Shown: positions 1 through 7,981 of the stretch, in pieces | Position numbering within the stretch: the stretch's first letter is position 1 | Layout of the letters: every line of letters starts with the position of its first letter | NCBI GenBank assembly: GCA_029259335.1 | Contig: JAPDIY010000021.1 | Coordinates: 1-33,102 of the forward strand | DNA length: 33,102 nucleotides | Origin: Archaeoglobi archaeon | GTDB taxonomy: Archaea > Halobacteriota > Archaeoglobi > Archaeoglobales > Archaeoglobaceae | Direction of reading: 5' to 3' | Position numbers and translations under genes: made by a program | The notes under the pieces: model-generated | Databases searched by the model: none | What the model was told of the DNA's origin: nothing | Seen by the model: the letters and a program-made list of their open reading frames with translations, nothing else

Positions 1-85
1 ATCCCCCTATCAACAAATCAATCATAGCGATCAACAACAAGATTGATTCTCCCCATTCAGAAATTGATTTTAACCGAGTAGCCAT
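1..85 (-). CDS. Possible 5' end of a small hydrophobic protein, cut by window edge
   Basis: An open minus-strand frame starts at an ATG (83-85), has an in-frame stop just upstream, and runs off the left edge after 28 codons. The visible product begins MATRLKSISEWGE and then becomes strongly hydrophobic (SILLLIAMIDLLIGG), as at the start of a membrane protein. No ribosome binding site is visible. A TTTTAAAATTG stretch at about 95-105 lies closer to the ATG than a normal TATA box would. It could be chance; I recognise no family. Confidence 0.2.
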   Translation of the reverse strand, partial: MATRLKSISEWGESILLLIAMIDLLIGG

Positions 86-385
86 AATATCTCAATTTTA
101 AAACTCATGTTCTCTTCTTCCCCTTCTTCTTGCATAAAGCTCTTGGAATGTCTTTGCATGGTAAAGGTTGATTGATGATCTTCAGAATAGATGGCTTGCA
201 GCAGTAGTTATCCCCCTCTTCTCCATCCGCATTTCATATTCAGATCCAGCTCTTTGTTCTTCTTAACCTTCCTGTAAACCTTTTCACATTAGCTTAGATA
301 TTTTTCTTACTTTTACGGAATCTTGCTTTCCGTGGCTTTCATCGGCAATTTTTGTTCCTATGGTTACATATACATCCTGTGCTCT
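86..385. other. Gene-poor, AT-rich stretch
   Basis: I find no convincing gene in these 300 bases. On the minus strand only short frames of about 20-30 codons are open (for example one ending in KCGWRRGG near 210), without clear starts or family resemblance. The base composition is visibly richer in A+T than the gene-dense DNA after the tRNA, which fits accessory or decaying DNA. Confidence 0.4.
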
Positions 386-413
386 ATGTTCCACATGGAA
401 CAATCTGGAACAT
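386..413. promoter_or_regulatory. Operator-like inverted and direct repeat
   Basis: ATGTTCCA (386-393) and TGGAACA (396-402) form an inverted repeat with a 2-base spacer. The same half-site recurs directly as TGGAACAT (406-413), exactly 10 bases, one helical turn, after the first. The cluster overlaps the likely start of the ribbon-helix-helix gene, the place expected for an autorepressor site. The repeat is seen directly; the operator role is inference. Confidence 0.35.
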
Positions 414-673
414 ATACTGAATCAACTTTCAGAAGGGATATTTTGGCAAAAAACAAACGCAGAAGGGTTAATTTACATATCAGAATTTCAAGAGAGAACT
501 ATATATTTCTTAGAAAATACTTAAGAAATCGCTTTTCAGAGACTATAAACAAACTGCTGGACTATTTGAGGACTGAGCAACCAGCAGAACTTAAAATTTT
601 AAGAATAGAGGGCAATAATGGGCTCGGGGGGAGTCGAACCCCCGACCTCCTGCGTGTGAGGCAGGCGTCATAA
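395..673 (+). CDS. Possible ribbon-helix-helix DNA-binding protein running into the tRNA gene
   Basis: From ATG 395 the frame encodes about 92 residues. Residues about 22-60 look like a ribbon-helix-helix (CopG/Arc-like) fold: a basic alternating strand (RRRVNLHIRIS), a helix (RENYIFLRKYLRN), a turn, and a second helix containing FSETINKLLDYLR. Such proteins are small dimeric repressors of plasmid, toxin-antitoxin or viral genes. The last roughly 18 codons lie antisense within tRNA-Val, giving the spurious-looking tail SRTPDLLRVRQAS, so the natural 3' end has probably been lost or replaced. ATG 386 and TTG 323 are alternative starts, but the longer N-terminus is hydrophobic and unlike the family. 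I am unsure that it is expressed. Confidence 0.35.
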   Translation: MEQSGTYTESTFRRDILAKNKRRRVNLHIRISRENYIFLRKYLRNRFSETINKLLDYLRTEQPAELKILRIEGNNGLGGSRTPDLLRVRQAS

Positions 674-691
674 CCACTAGACCACGAGCCC
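619..691 (-). tRNA. tRNA-Val (anticodon CAC)
   Basis: On the minus strand the sequence folds as a standard cloverleaf: acceptor GGGCTCG paired with CGAGCCC, D-arm with TAGTGGTTATGA, anticodon stem CCTGC/GCAGG enclosing loop CTCACAC (anticodon CAC), and T-arm containing GGTTCGACTCC. The discriminator base is A and CCA is not encoded. There is no intron. It reads valine GTG codons. The AT-rich accessory-looking DNA lies directly beyond its 3' end, the usual side for integrated elements. Confidence 0.96.
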
Positions 692-711
692 TTGTTTCTC
701 GTCTCATCTCA

Positions 712-723
712 TTATGTATTTAA
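712..723 (-). promoter_or_regulatory. TATA box of tRNA-Val
   Basis: TTAAATACATAA on the minus strand is centred about 27 bases before the 5' end of tRNA-Val, the normal archaeal TATA distance. Confidence 0.6.
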
Positions 724-917
724 TGTTTGTGCCATTGAAGCCTACTGATATAGCGATTGAAAGTGGTGGTGTCCCCCGACAAAAAAGCGACCCTGAGTGG
801 AGTGCCGCTGCGATGAGTATTAGCAGTGTCAGTGTTGTTACGAATTCTTTACTGTTGAGAAGAGCAAAAATTTGAAATGTGGAAAAAATTTTATCTTGAA
901 TGCCAAAAGAATCTGTG

Positions 918-2183
918 ATGACTCTGATAAAAGGTGCTAAGGTTCTAACACCGAAAGGGGTTGTTGAGGGCAACGTTCTGATTGAGGAGAACAAAATCGC
1001 TGCTGTTGGTGATGTTGCCGACAAGAGCGATGTTGTGATTGATGGCAGAAAGAAAGCTGTTATCCCCGGCCTCTTCAACACCCACACCCACGCAGCCATG
1101 GTTCTTTTCAGAAGCTACGCTGACGACATGGTTCTGCACGAGTGGCTTGAGAAGAAAATATGGCCTCTCGAAGCAAAGCTGGACAGTGAGGCAGTTTACT
1201 GGGGAACGAAGTTAGCTTGTATAGAGATGTTGAAAAGTGGGACTATCTTCTTTAACGATATGTACTTCTTCCCACCAGCAATAGCTAAGGCGGCTGAGGA
1301 GTGTGGAATAAGGGCATGCGTTTCTGCTGCTTTCTTCGACTTCTTCAACCCTGACCTTCTGGAAGAGAACCTGAAAAAAGCTCTCAAAGACTTGAAAGAG
1401 ATTGAGAAGTACAACGTTCTCAGGGCAATTGGGCCGCATGCAGTTTACACCGTAAGTCTCGATGGGCTTAGGAGGGCGGCGGAGATTGCTGAGGAGATGG
1501 ACTTGTTTGTCCACTTCCACCTTGCAGAGACAGAGAAAGAGGTTGTAGACTTCAAAAAGCAGCACGGAAAACCAATTACCAAAGCTCTCGACGAGATCGG
1601 ATTCCTAAGCAGCAGACTGATTGCTGCCCATAGCGTGTGGCTTGAGGATGCTGAAATCGAGCTTCTGGGTAAGAGAGGAGTTACTGTTTCGCACTGCCCA
1701 GCGAGCAACATGAAGCTGTGCGTTGGAAAAGCCATCAAATTTGAGGAGATGAAGAAGGCAGGAGTCAATTTCACCATCGGAACCGATGGGGCAGCGAGCA
1801 ACAACAACCTCGATATGCTTGAAGAGATGAAATTCGCAGCCCTGCTGCAAAAATTCCACTACAGCGATCCAACCCTTATGAAAGCCGAAGAGGTATTTGA
1901 AGCTGCTACTGTCAACGCAGCAAGAGCCTTTGGGCTTAAATCGGGTGTAATAGACGAGGGATATCTTGCAGACCTTGTTTTAATAGACCTAAAAAAGCCC
2001 TATTTGCAACCTGAGCACAACCTTGTTGCAAATCTTATCTATGCTGCTTCATCGGGATGCGTTGATACGGTGATTGTGGATGGAAGAATTGTTGTTGAAA
2101 ACGGATACTTCATGGGTGACGAGACTCAGGAGATAGAAATAATAGAGAAAACAGCAAAAATTGCCTTGGATCTTACCAATTAA
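918..2183 (+). CDS. mtaD: 5-methylthioadenosine/S-adenosylhomocysteine deaminase family amidohydrolase
   Basis: This amidohydrolase-superfamily enzyme probably deaminates the adenine ring of S-adenosylhomocysteine, methylthioadenosine or 5'-deoxyadenosine, recycling products of SAM-dependent and radical SAM reactions. Metal ligands are visible: HTH at residues 56-58, HFHLAE, the AHS histidine, and the aspartate in TIGTDGAASNNN. The C-terminus carries the usual composite-sandwich segment (LADLVLIDL). Length (421 residues) is normal. I chose ATG 918 over ATG 900: the product then begins MTLIKGAKVL as in the family, and a TATA-like AAAAAATTTTATC (883-895) lies 28 bases upstream, fitting a leaderless message. 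Its 3' end overlaps the convergent membrane-protein gene by 11 bases. The exact substrate cannot be read from sequence; an older name for this group is chlorohydrolase (AtzB/TrzA-like). Confidence 0.88.
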   Translation: MTLIKGAKVLTPKGVVEGNVLIEENKIAAVGDVADKSDVVIDGRKKAVIPGLFNTHTHAAMVLFRSYADDMVLHEWLEKKIWPLEAKLDSEAVYWGTKLACIEMLKSGTIFFNDMYFFPPAIAKAAEECGIRACVSAAFFDFFNPDLLEENLKKALKDLKEIEKYNVLRAIGPHAVYTVSLDGLRRAAEIAEEMDLFVHFHLAETEKEVVDFKKQHGKPITKALDEIGFLSSRLIAAHSVWLEDAEIELLGKRGVTVSHCPASNMKLCVGKAIKFEEMKKAGVNFTIGTDGAASNNNLDMLEEMKFAALLQKFHYSDPTLMKAEEVFEAATVNAARAFGLKSGVIDEGYLADLVLIDLKKPYLQPEHNLVANLIYAASSGCVDTVIVDGRIVVENGYFMGDETQEIEIIEKTAKIALDLTN

Positions 2184-2499
2184 GGGCTATTGTCCAGCTT
2201 ATGTACCAGCTTGAGAATGTCAGAAAAGCTATCCCTGCCCAGTCCTTACCCTCAAGTTCCACACCAATTTTTGGCATTATGAACTTCTGGATGTAGATCA
2301 GAAATACGAGGATTATTATTCCGAACGCATCTCTTTGCCTCATCTCTCCCGTAGCCAAAAAAGAGAGAATTCCAGCAACGACTCCCATTGCTATAGGTAT
2401 CAGAGTCTTCTTCAACTCTTTGGCCATATTGTACTCTTCTTCAACTTTGTCTGTTTTTCTTTCTCCTTTCCCGTGTTTTTTGTCAGACACCACTATCAC
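2173..2499 (-). CDS. Small membrane protein, EMC6-like
   Basis: This small integral membrane protein has about three hydrophobic segments ([49 protein letters not shown]) after a charged N-terminus. It resembles the short archaeal proteins annotated as EMC6-like, relatives of a subunit of the eukaryotic ER membrane complex that inserts membrane proteins; this is recalled family knowledge, not a search. A GTG start at 2497-2499 overlaps the thrS stop (GTGA), so translation is probably coupled to thrS. An internal ATG at 2425-2427 would give an 84-residue form starting MAKELKK, closer to the conserved core. The first 24 residues (lysine/glutamate rich) may therefore be non-native. Confidence 0.6.
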   Translation of the reverse strand: MIVVSDKKHGKGERKTDKVEEEYNMAKELKKTLIPIAMGVVAGILSFLATGEMRQRDAFGIIILVFLIYIQKFIMPKIGVELEGKDWAGIAFLTFSSWYISWTIALNW

Positions 2500-4355
2500 C
2501 TGAAGCTGGGGCGGGTAGATAAAAGCTTTGGCACCGGGAGTGGCATGAAGGGCTTACCCTCACACTCCCCCTTGACCCTTTCCACAAGTTCCTCAACTGT
2601 CAGTTCAGCCCTCTTCTGCTCTTTCTGCGTTGACTCCGCCCTGATAGTTACCGTAAGCTTTCCGCTCTGCACCTCCTTCTCTCCAAGCACCGCGATATAA
2701 GGTATCCACTCCGTCTGAGCGTCTCTTATTCTCTTACCCAGAGTCTCATTTCTGTCATCCACATCAACCCTGATACCCTCTCTTTCGATTTTTTCTGCAA
2801 TCTTAACAGCCTCCTCCATATATCTCTCACTGACCGGAATAACTCTTACCTGTGTTGGGCTCAACCAGACGGGGAGCATTGGAAGCTTTCCTTCATCGAG
2901 CATGAACTTTGCCTTTTCAAGCAGAGCGTACATAACCCTCTCTACCGCACCGCTGACTGAGCAGTGCAGGATGTATGGATACTTCTCCTTCCCATCAGCG
3001 TCAACATAGGTGATGTTGTATCTCTCAGCATTCTCAACATCAATCTGGACAGTTGAGAGAGCAGATGCTTTATCAAGAGCATCCACAAAGTTGAATTCAA
3101 ATTTCAGGACAAAGTAGAAGAAGCGGTGATCCCACATTTCGATCAGTATGGGTTTCTGCAAAACATCAACGAGGCTATGCACGAAATCCTTGTTCTCCTC
3201 GTAAAAGTCCCTTGTAACCCTTATAGCCACCTCGTAGTCGGCAGGATCAATTCCTATCTCTTTCAAAACCTCCACCGAAAGCCTGTACTGGCTGAAGAAC
3301 TCCTGCTTTGCCTGCTCCATGTCCTTAGCAATGGTATGCATGTCGGGCATTGTGAAAGCTCTGAGCCTTCTGAGACCAACAAGTTCTCCTCTCTGCTCCT
3401 TTCTGAAGGAATAGCGTGTTAGCTCGTAGATTTTCAGCGGTAAGTTGCGATAGGTAATGGTGGAGCTTGAGAGCATTAAAAACTGGCCAAAGCAGGCAGC
3501 GAAGCGAAGGAAGAACTCCCTCTTGTCTCCTCTGATTATGTACTGCCTCGCCGGAAAGCGCTCAAGATACCTGCGCAGTGTAGGATGGTTGCGGTCGTAC
3601 ATTATTGGAGTCTCTACCTCCATTGCACCATACTCTACACACTTTTTCGTTATGTACTGTTCGAGGAGGGTTTTTATCAGCCTCCCCTTTGGATAGTACC
3701 TTATGTGCCCCGAATCGCTTGCTGGTTCGTAATCAGCTATCTCAAGCCTTCGCATGTACTCGACATGCGGAGGGACAACATCAACAGCCCTTCTCTTCGC
3801 TATCTCGTAGTTCACAAACTTTCTAAGCTTCTCGTGACCCGTAAAATCAAACTTCTCAACCTCAATAAGCTGTTTTTCGGGTGTGAGAATGTACCAGTAA
3901 CTAACTACCTTCTCCTCCTCATCCTTCAGTGCCTTGGTAATCTCTGCCTCAGCTTCACCACCAATCTCCCTTGAAAGCTCGCTAAGTGGGTGACCCTTAC
4001 AGGATATCTTGAATGCCTTGTACCAGCCGAAGGGTGAGCGGTGAACCTCGAAGTCGGAAAGTTCAGCTTCGAGAATCTTTAAAAGCCTGACAGCAGTATC
4101 AGCATCAGCAAGATTTGAAGAAAGATGAGCGTAGGGATAGATCATTATTCTTTCAGTCCCAACCTTCCTTGCAACTTCTCTTATTTCTGCAGCAGCCTTC
4201 CTGGCAACCTCCTCGTCATCTCCCTTTTCAACTGAAGTAAATGCGACGAGAACTTCCTCAACCCTCTCTCCCTTACCATCAAAAGGTTCTGCAAGCTTTG
4301 TTTTCTTCTTCACCTCGTACTCCATGTAATCAGCGTGGATTAGCAGAAGTTTCAT
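2496..4355 (-). CDS. thrS: Threonyl-tRNA synthetase, archaeal type
   Basis: It charges tRNA-Thr with threonine. Residues 1 to about 140 ([15 protein letters not shown]...) are the archaeal editing domain, related to D-Tyr-tRNA deacylase, that removes mischarged serine. The class II core follows, with motif 2 around [21 protein letters not shown]. The probable zinc ligands are in ACFGQF, MPDMH and [12 protein letters not shown]. The C-terminal anticodon-binding domain starts near [19 protein letters not shown]. The length of 619 is normal for this type. It is the first gene of an operon with the small membrane protein behind it. A TATA-like AAAACTTTATTTTT sits 28 bases before the ATG, suggesting a leaderless message. 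Confidence 0.96.
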   Translation of the reverse strand: MKLLLIHADYMEYEVKKKTKLAEPFDGKGERVEEVLVAFTSVEKGDDEEVARKAAAEIREVARKVGTERIMIYPYAHLSSNLADADTAVRLLKILEAELSDFEVHRSPFGWYKAFKISCKGHPLSELSREIGGEAEAEITKALKDEEEKVVSYWYILTPEKQLIEVEKFDFTGHEKLRKFVNYEIAKRRAVDVVPPHVEYMRRLEIADYEPASDSGHIRYYPKGRLIKTLLEQYITKKCVEYGAMEVETPIMYDRNHPTLRRYLERFPARQYIIRGDKREFFLRFAACFGQFLMLSSSTITYRNLPLKIYELTRYSFRKEQRGELVGLRRLRAFTMPDMHTIAKDMEQAKQEFFSQYRLSVEVLKEIGIDPADYEVAIRVTRDFYEENKDFVHSLVDVLQKPILIEMWDHRFFYFVLKFEFNFVDALDKASALSTVQIDVENAERYNITYVDADGKEKYPYILHCSVSGAVERVMYALLEKAKFMLDEGKLPMLPVWLSPTQVRVIPVSERYMEEAVKIAEKIEREGIRVDVDDRNETLGKRIRDAQTEWIPYIAVLGEKEVQSGKLTVTIRAESTQKEQKRAELTVEELVERVKGECEGKPFMPLPVPKLLSTRPSFR

Positions 4356-4375
4356 GGCTCAGCCAGTGTGCGGAG

Positions 4376-4389
4376 AAAAATAAAGTTTT
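4376..4389 (-). promoter_or_regulatory. TATA box of thrS
   Basis: AAAACTTTATTTTT on the minus strand is centred about 28 bases before the thrS ATG. Confidence 0.5.
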
Positions 4390-4440
4390 CTGAAAACCCA
4401 CTACCGCCAAGACGATTTTCGATAAGCCCAAAAGAAAAAA

Positions 4441-4452
4441 TTTTTTATATTG
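4441..4452 (+). promoter_or_regulatory. TATA box of the cytochrome b/HdrD-like operon
   Basis: TTTTTTATATTG is the strongest TATA-like element between the divergent thrS and cytochrome b genes. Transcription would start near 4472. That leaves a short leader containing AAGGTGGT (4475-4482) before ATG 4487. Confidence 0.5.
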
Positions 4453-4486
4453 CCTAAGGAAGGATGGAGAAGACAAGGTGGTAAGC

Positions 4487-5452
4487 ATGATATGGCTGCA
4501 AGCTCTGGTTTATTTCTCATTTACAGTCTTTGTACTGGTAGTGCTTGCGAAGGTGGTAAAGTACGCAACAATGCCAATACACCTGAGATGGGAGCTTTAT
4601 CCAGTGCCTCACGAAAAAGGCAGAGCGGAGCATGGAGGTAGCTATTTTGAAGAGGCGGACTGGTGGAAAAAGCCAAGAGAGACTACGCTTATAGGAGAAC
4701 TCAAGGACATGTTCATGGAAATGCTGTTCATAAAAAGAGTTTTCGAGCATAAGCGACCGCTATGGTGGTTCACGTATCCCTTCCATACCGGAATATATCT
4801 GATACTGACATGGTTTGCTCTCGTTTTCATTGGTGCTATCTTTGAAATCGCAGGATTTCCGATTTCTGCTGCATCAGTCCAGCAACTTGGATTTCTCTCG
4901 TGGCTTTCTCCACTGATATACTATCTCACATGGATAGTTGGCGTTCTGGCAATGGCACTTATGCTAATCTTCGGCCTTGGCTTGCTTTTCAGAAGGCTGG
5001 GAGATGAGGGAATGAGGAGCTACAGCGCACCAATTGATTACTTCAACCTGCTCTTCATCATAGCCGTCGTTGCTACCGGAATAGCAGCCTGGCAGTATGA
5101 TGGGGACTTTGCTGTTGCAAGGGCTTTCATGAAGTCGCTGATTACCTTCAGTCCGCTTCCGTCCATAAGCGGTGCTACAATCCTCCACGTGACTCTGCTC
5201 TCGCTTCTCTTCCTGTACTTACCCTTCACGAAGATGACGCACTTCTTTGGAAAGTACTTCACCTACCACAAGGTGCTGTGGGAGGATGAACCCAACCTGA
5301 GGGGTGGAGAGATCGAAAAAGAGGTGAAAAAAGTGCTGGGATACAGAATTAGCTGGAGTGCTCCACACATGAAGCCAGGGATGACGTGGGCCGATGAGGT
5401 GCTGAAGGTCAGCCCGAATGAGATAGATGTATGGAAAAAGGAGGAAAAGTGA
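4487..5452 (+). CDS. Membrane cytochrome b subunit (NarI/DsrM/HdrE-like)
   Basis: This is a membrane-anchored cytochrome b that exchanges electrons with the quinone pool (menaquinone in Archaeoglobus) for the iron-sulfur partner encoded next. Five hydrophobic segments fit the NarI/DsrM fold: one at the N-terminus, then around IYLILTWFALVFIGAIF, LSPLIYYLTWIVGVLAMALM, NLLFIIAVVATGIAAW and ATILHVTLLSLLFLYLPF. Candidate haem b ligands include histidines in YPFHTG, ILHVT and MTHFFG. A polar loop with HLRWELYPVPHE follows segment 1, as in DsrM-type proteins. ATG 4487 has AAGGTGGT just upstream; GTG 4478 in the same frame would add three residues. The stop overlaps the next gene's ribosome binding site, so the two are co-transcribed. 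Which exact complex (Hdr, Hme/Dsr or Tmc type) is not settled. Confidence 0.85.
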   Translation: MIWLQALVYFSFTVFVLVVLAKVVKYATMPIHLRWELYPVPHEKGRAEHGGSYFEEADWWKKPRETTLIGELKDMFMEMLFIKRVFEHKRPLWWFTYPFHTGIYLILTWFALVFIGAIFEIAGFPISAASVQQLGFLSWLSPLIYYLTWIVGVLAMALMLIFGLGLLFRRLGDEGMRSYSAPIDYFNLLFIIAVVATGIAAWQYDGDFAVARAFMKSLITFSPLPSISGATILHVTLLSLLFLYLPFTKMTHFFGKYFTYHKVLWEDEPNLRGGEIEKEVKKVLGYRISWSAPHMKPGMTWADEVLKVSPNEIDVWKKEEK

Positions 5453-5458
5453 GGTGAT
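5451..5458 (+). promoter_or_regulatory. Strong ribosome binding site for the HdrD-like gene
   Basis: GAGGTGAT is a full complement to the archaeal 16S rRNA 3' end. It overlaps the stop codon of the cytochrome b gene and sits 4 bases before ATG 5463. An out-of-frame ATG at 5459 opens only a three-codon frame, so 5463 is the start. Confidence 0.75.
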
Positions 5459-5462
5459 ATGA

Positions 5463-7073
5463 ATGGCTAAGGAGAATGTGAAGATTGAGGACATTTCAAA
5501 ACCGGTTGAACAGCTTGTGAAGCTTACGCTTGACGATCTCATGCCCCTCCCCCCACCCTACGATAAGCCCGGAGAGGAACCTGAACTGACCGAACCAACA
5601 CCAGACTGGAGAGAGAAATACGTAACGGATCTGGATGGCTACATAGCAATTGATCTACCATGGAAGCCAAAAACAAAAGAAGAGGAAGAAGAGCTGGTCA
5701 GAAAATTCCTGAGCGGATTGCAGAAGCTCCTCGACAAGGAGAACAACTGGACCTTCCTTCAGCCCCTGATGCTCAGTGTCGAATACTGTGCCCGCTGCCA
5801 GACTTGCAGCGATGCATGTCCGATTTATATTTCATCAGGAAGGAAAGAAATTTACCGCCCGACCTACAGGGCAGAGGTGCTGAGAAGGATAATTAAAAAG
5901 TATCTGACGCCTGGGGGAAAGATCAAGGCAAAGTTCACGGGAGATATAGATCTCAACGCAAACACCATTATAAGGCTGGCTGAAGATGCCTACAGATGCA
6001 CTCTATGCAGGAGATGTACTCAGACATGTCCAATTGGCGTTGACAATGGCCTTATAAGCCATGAGATAAGAAAGCTGTTCAGTCAGGAGATGGGAATTGC
6101 ACCAAAAGCTTTGCATGAACTGGGAACTGTTCAGCACTTGCAGAAAGGTTCCTCTACAGGTCTGACTCCGGATGGATTCAAAGACATAATTGAGTTCATA
6201 GAGGATGATATCGAGGAGAAGCTCGGAAGAAGGATAAAGATACCTGTGGACGAGAAGGGTGCAGAAATACTGCTCATTCATAACGCCGGAGAGTATCTTA
6301 GCTGGCCCGAAAACCCCGCAGCATTTGCAATTCTTTTTGAGGAGGCTGGAATAAGCTGGACGTTGAGCAGTGAACAGGTTGCTTACGATGCGGTCAACTA
6401 CGGAGTGTGGTACGACGATGTGCAGCTTGCAAGAGTTGCGACGAAACATACTGAAATCGCAGCCAAACTTGAGGTTGACAAAATTGTTGTCGGAGAGTGT
6501 GGGCATGCCCACAAAGCAATATCGGTTGTAGCAGATAGAGTTTTAGCCGATGAATACAATATACCGAGGGAAAGCTGCATGCCAATACTCTGGGACATAG
6601 TGAGAAAGAAGAAGATCAACTTCGATCCAGAGAAGAACAACTTCCCCGTAACACTCCACGACCCCTGCAACATGGTAAGACTGATGGGTGTGGTCGAGCC
6701 GCAGAGAAAGATACTGCGCGAACTCTGTCCCCAGTTCAGAGAGATGGAACCTCATGGTGTATACAACTACTGCTGCGGTGGAGGGAGCGGTTTCGCAATA
6801 ATGCAATCTATGAACTTCCCTGAGTGGAGAAGTGCTGTTGCGGCAAGAATGAAGTTCAAGCAAACGCTTGAAGCATTCAAAGACTGCATATCGCCTGAGA
6901 TAAACAAATATCTATGCGCTCCGTGCAGCAACTGCAAGGGTGCAATAAGAGACATGCTCGACTATTACAACGCCCCAGAGAAGTGCAGCATATACTATGG
7001 CGGACTTGTCGAGCTTATGGTCAACGCAATGGTTGATCTTGAGGAGCCGTTTATCGAATGGGAGTTCCACTAA
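5463..7073 (+). CDS. HdrD/DsrK-like iron-sulfur protein with CCG domains
   Basis: This is the cytoplasmic catalytic partner of the preceding cytochrome b, of the heterodisulfide reductase D/DsrK/HmeD/TmcB family. Two ferredoxin-type [4Fe-4S] motifs are complete: C109-C112-C115-C119 and C179-C182-C185-C189. Two CCG-type domains follow. The second is intact (HDPC at 402, CCGGG at 437-438, CAPC at 485-488) and can hold the special noncubane [4Fe-4S] cluster. The first lacks its CCG (GVWYDD stands in that region) and keeps only CGHAH. Having one active CCG is typical of DsrK-like proteins rather than true HdrD. The physiological partner could be a heterodisulfide, DsrC-like thiols or another redox carrier. 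The gene overlaps the convergent radical SAM gene by 4 bases (CTAA). Confidence 0.88.
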   Translation: MAKENVKIEDISKPVEQLVKLTLDDLMPLPPPYDKPGEEPELTEPTPDWREKYVTDLDGYIAIDLPWKPKTKEEEEELVRKFLSGLQKLLDKENNWTFLQPLMLSVEYCARCQTCSDACPIYISSGRKEIYRPTYRAEVLRRIIKKYLTPGGKIKAKFTGDIDLNANTIIRLAEDAYRCTLCRRCTQTCPIGVDNGLISHEIRKLFSQEMGIAPKALHELGTVQHLQKGSSTGLTPDGFKDIIEFIEDDIEEKLGRRIKIPVDEKGAEILLIHNAGEYLSWPENPAAFAILFEEAGISWTLSSEQVAYDAVNYGVWYDDVQLARVATKHTEIAAKLEVDKIVVGECGHAHKAISVVADRVLADEYNIPRESCMPILWDIVRKKKINFDPEKNNFPVTLHDPCNMVRLMGVVEPQRKILRELCPQFREMEPHGVYNYCCGGGSGFAIMQSMNFPEWRSAVAARMKFKQTLEAFKDCISPEINKYLCAPCSNCKGAIRDMLDYYNAPEKCSIYYGGLVELMVNAMVDLEEPFIEWEFH

Positions 7074-7957
7074 ATTTTTCTTCTATAATATTTTACGCTA
7101 CCAAATTCAACCTTTTCAAGTTCATCAGCCAGATCTTCAATCCTGAGATTCAGCTTTTTCAAATATCCCGCAAGAACATCTTCTCTCAGCGGATGCACCG
7201 ATGCAATAGATAGTACATCTTCCCTGCTTTTTATAGCAAATTCACCGCTTTCAGCCTCAATCAGAAGCTCAGTGTTAACGTATTTACCAAAGATCCGCTT
7301 TGCTTCGAGTATGAAATCCATGCTTACACCTCTTACCTTCTCTGCTGGGGGACGGGTTGGGATTGCGAGGTAGGCTGTGTGGGGTTTAAGCATACCCAGA
7401 AATTCTGCTATCTTTTCAACACTCTCCAGTGTCGCACAGCTATCAATCAGCATAGTTTCGGTGATAAGGATACCTGTGTATTCTTCAGCAAATCTCAGCA
7501 TTCCATCAAGGATTTTTTCAAGGTTCAAAGACCTGTGAGGACGGTTGATTTTTCTCCACGCCTTCTCCTCAACGGCATCCACCTTCAGTGAAACGAGATC
7601 AGCTTCGAGCAGATCAGCTTTCACATCCTCGCGAAACAGCAGGGAGGAGTTGGTTATCACCGCAACTCTGCCAAGCTCTTTCAACAACTCTATCTCAACA
7701 CCGAGGTTTGCATCGAGAGTCGGTTCTCCGTCAGGGACAAAGGAGATGTAGTCTACCTCACCAACCTCTCCCACTCTTCTCCTGACTTCTTTAAAGATGA
7801 GTTGAGGGTCAAAGAACTCTCTTCTCTCTACTGTGAGCTTATCAGTCCTACCAAGCTGGCAGTAAACGCAGGAATAGCTGCAGTACTTGAAGGGAATGTT
7901 ATTCACTCCGAGGCTTCTTCTGAGTCTTCTGGATGGTACAGGGCCAAATACGTGCAC
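7070..7957 (-). CDS. Radical SAM protein, COG0731-like
   Basis: The SAM-cleaving [4Fe-4S] motif is C26-x3-C30-x2-C33 (KYCSYSCVYCQLG). The N-terminal signature FGPVPSRRLRRSLGVN is typical of the COG0731 group of Fe-S oxidoreductases, distantly related to the wyosine enzyme Tyw1. The barrel follows (YISFVPDGEPTLD, AVITNSSLL, VSLKVDA). The reaction is unknown for this group. The start is GTG 7955-7957. The gene lies 24 bases downstream of the broken TrmB-like regulator on the same strand and has no obvious promoter of its own, so it may be read from that promoter. Its stop shares CTAA with the HdrD-like gene. Confidence 0.82.
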   Translation of the reverse strand: MHVFGPVPSRRLRRSLGVNNIPFKYCSYSCVYCQLGRTDKLTVERREFFDPQLIFKEVRRRVGEVGEVDYISFVPDGEPTLDANLGVEIELLKELGRVAVITNSSLLFREDVKADLLEADLVSLKVDAVEEKAWRKINRPHRSLNLEKILDGMLRFAEEYTGILITETMLIDSCATLESVEKIAEFLGMLKPHTAYLAIPTRPPAEKVRGVSMDFILEAKRIFGKYVNTELLIEAESGEFAIKSREDVLSIASVHPLREDVLAGYLKKLNLRIEDLADELEKVEFGSVKYYRRKI

Positions 7958-7981
7958 AAAAAAATTAACACGGCAGGACAG

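Noticed and set aside
16-48. Inverted repeat AATCAATC (16-23) / GATTGATT (41-48) that could form a hairpin
   Set aside because: It is only 8 AT-rich pairs with a 17-base loop and no repeat elsewhere, so it is likely chance in AT-rich DNA and not a CRISPR or terminator.
620-673. Protein tail SRTPDLLRVRQAS read in the plus strand
   Set aside because: This is the familiar spurious translation of the antisense of a tRNA gene, here tRNA-Val. It is not a conserved peptide.
780-840. Possible C/D box small RNA between tRNA-Val and the deaminase (GCGATGAG ... AGTGTCAGTG)
   Set aside because: No good C box (RUGAUGA) and D box (CUGA) pair with correct spacing was found.
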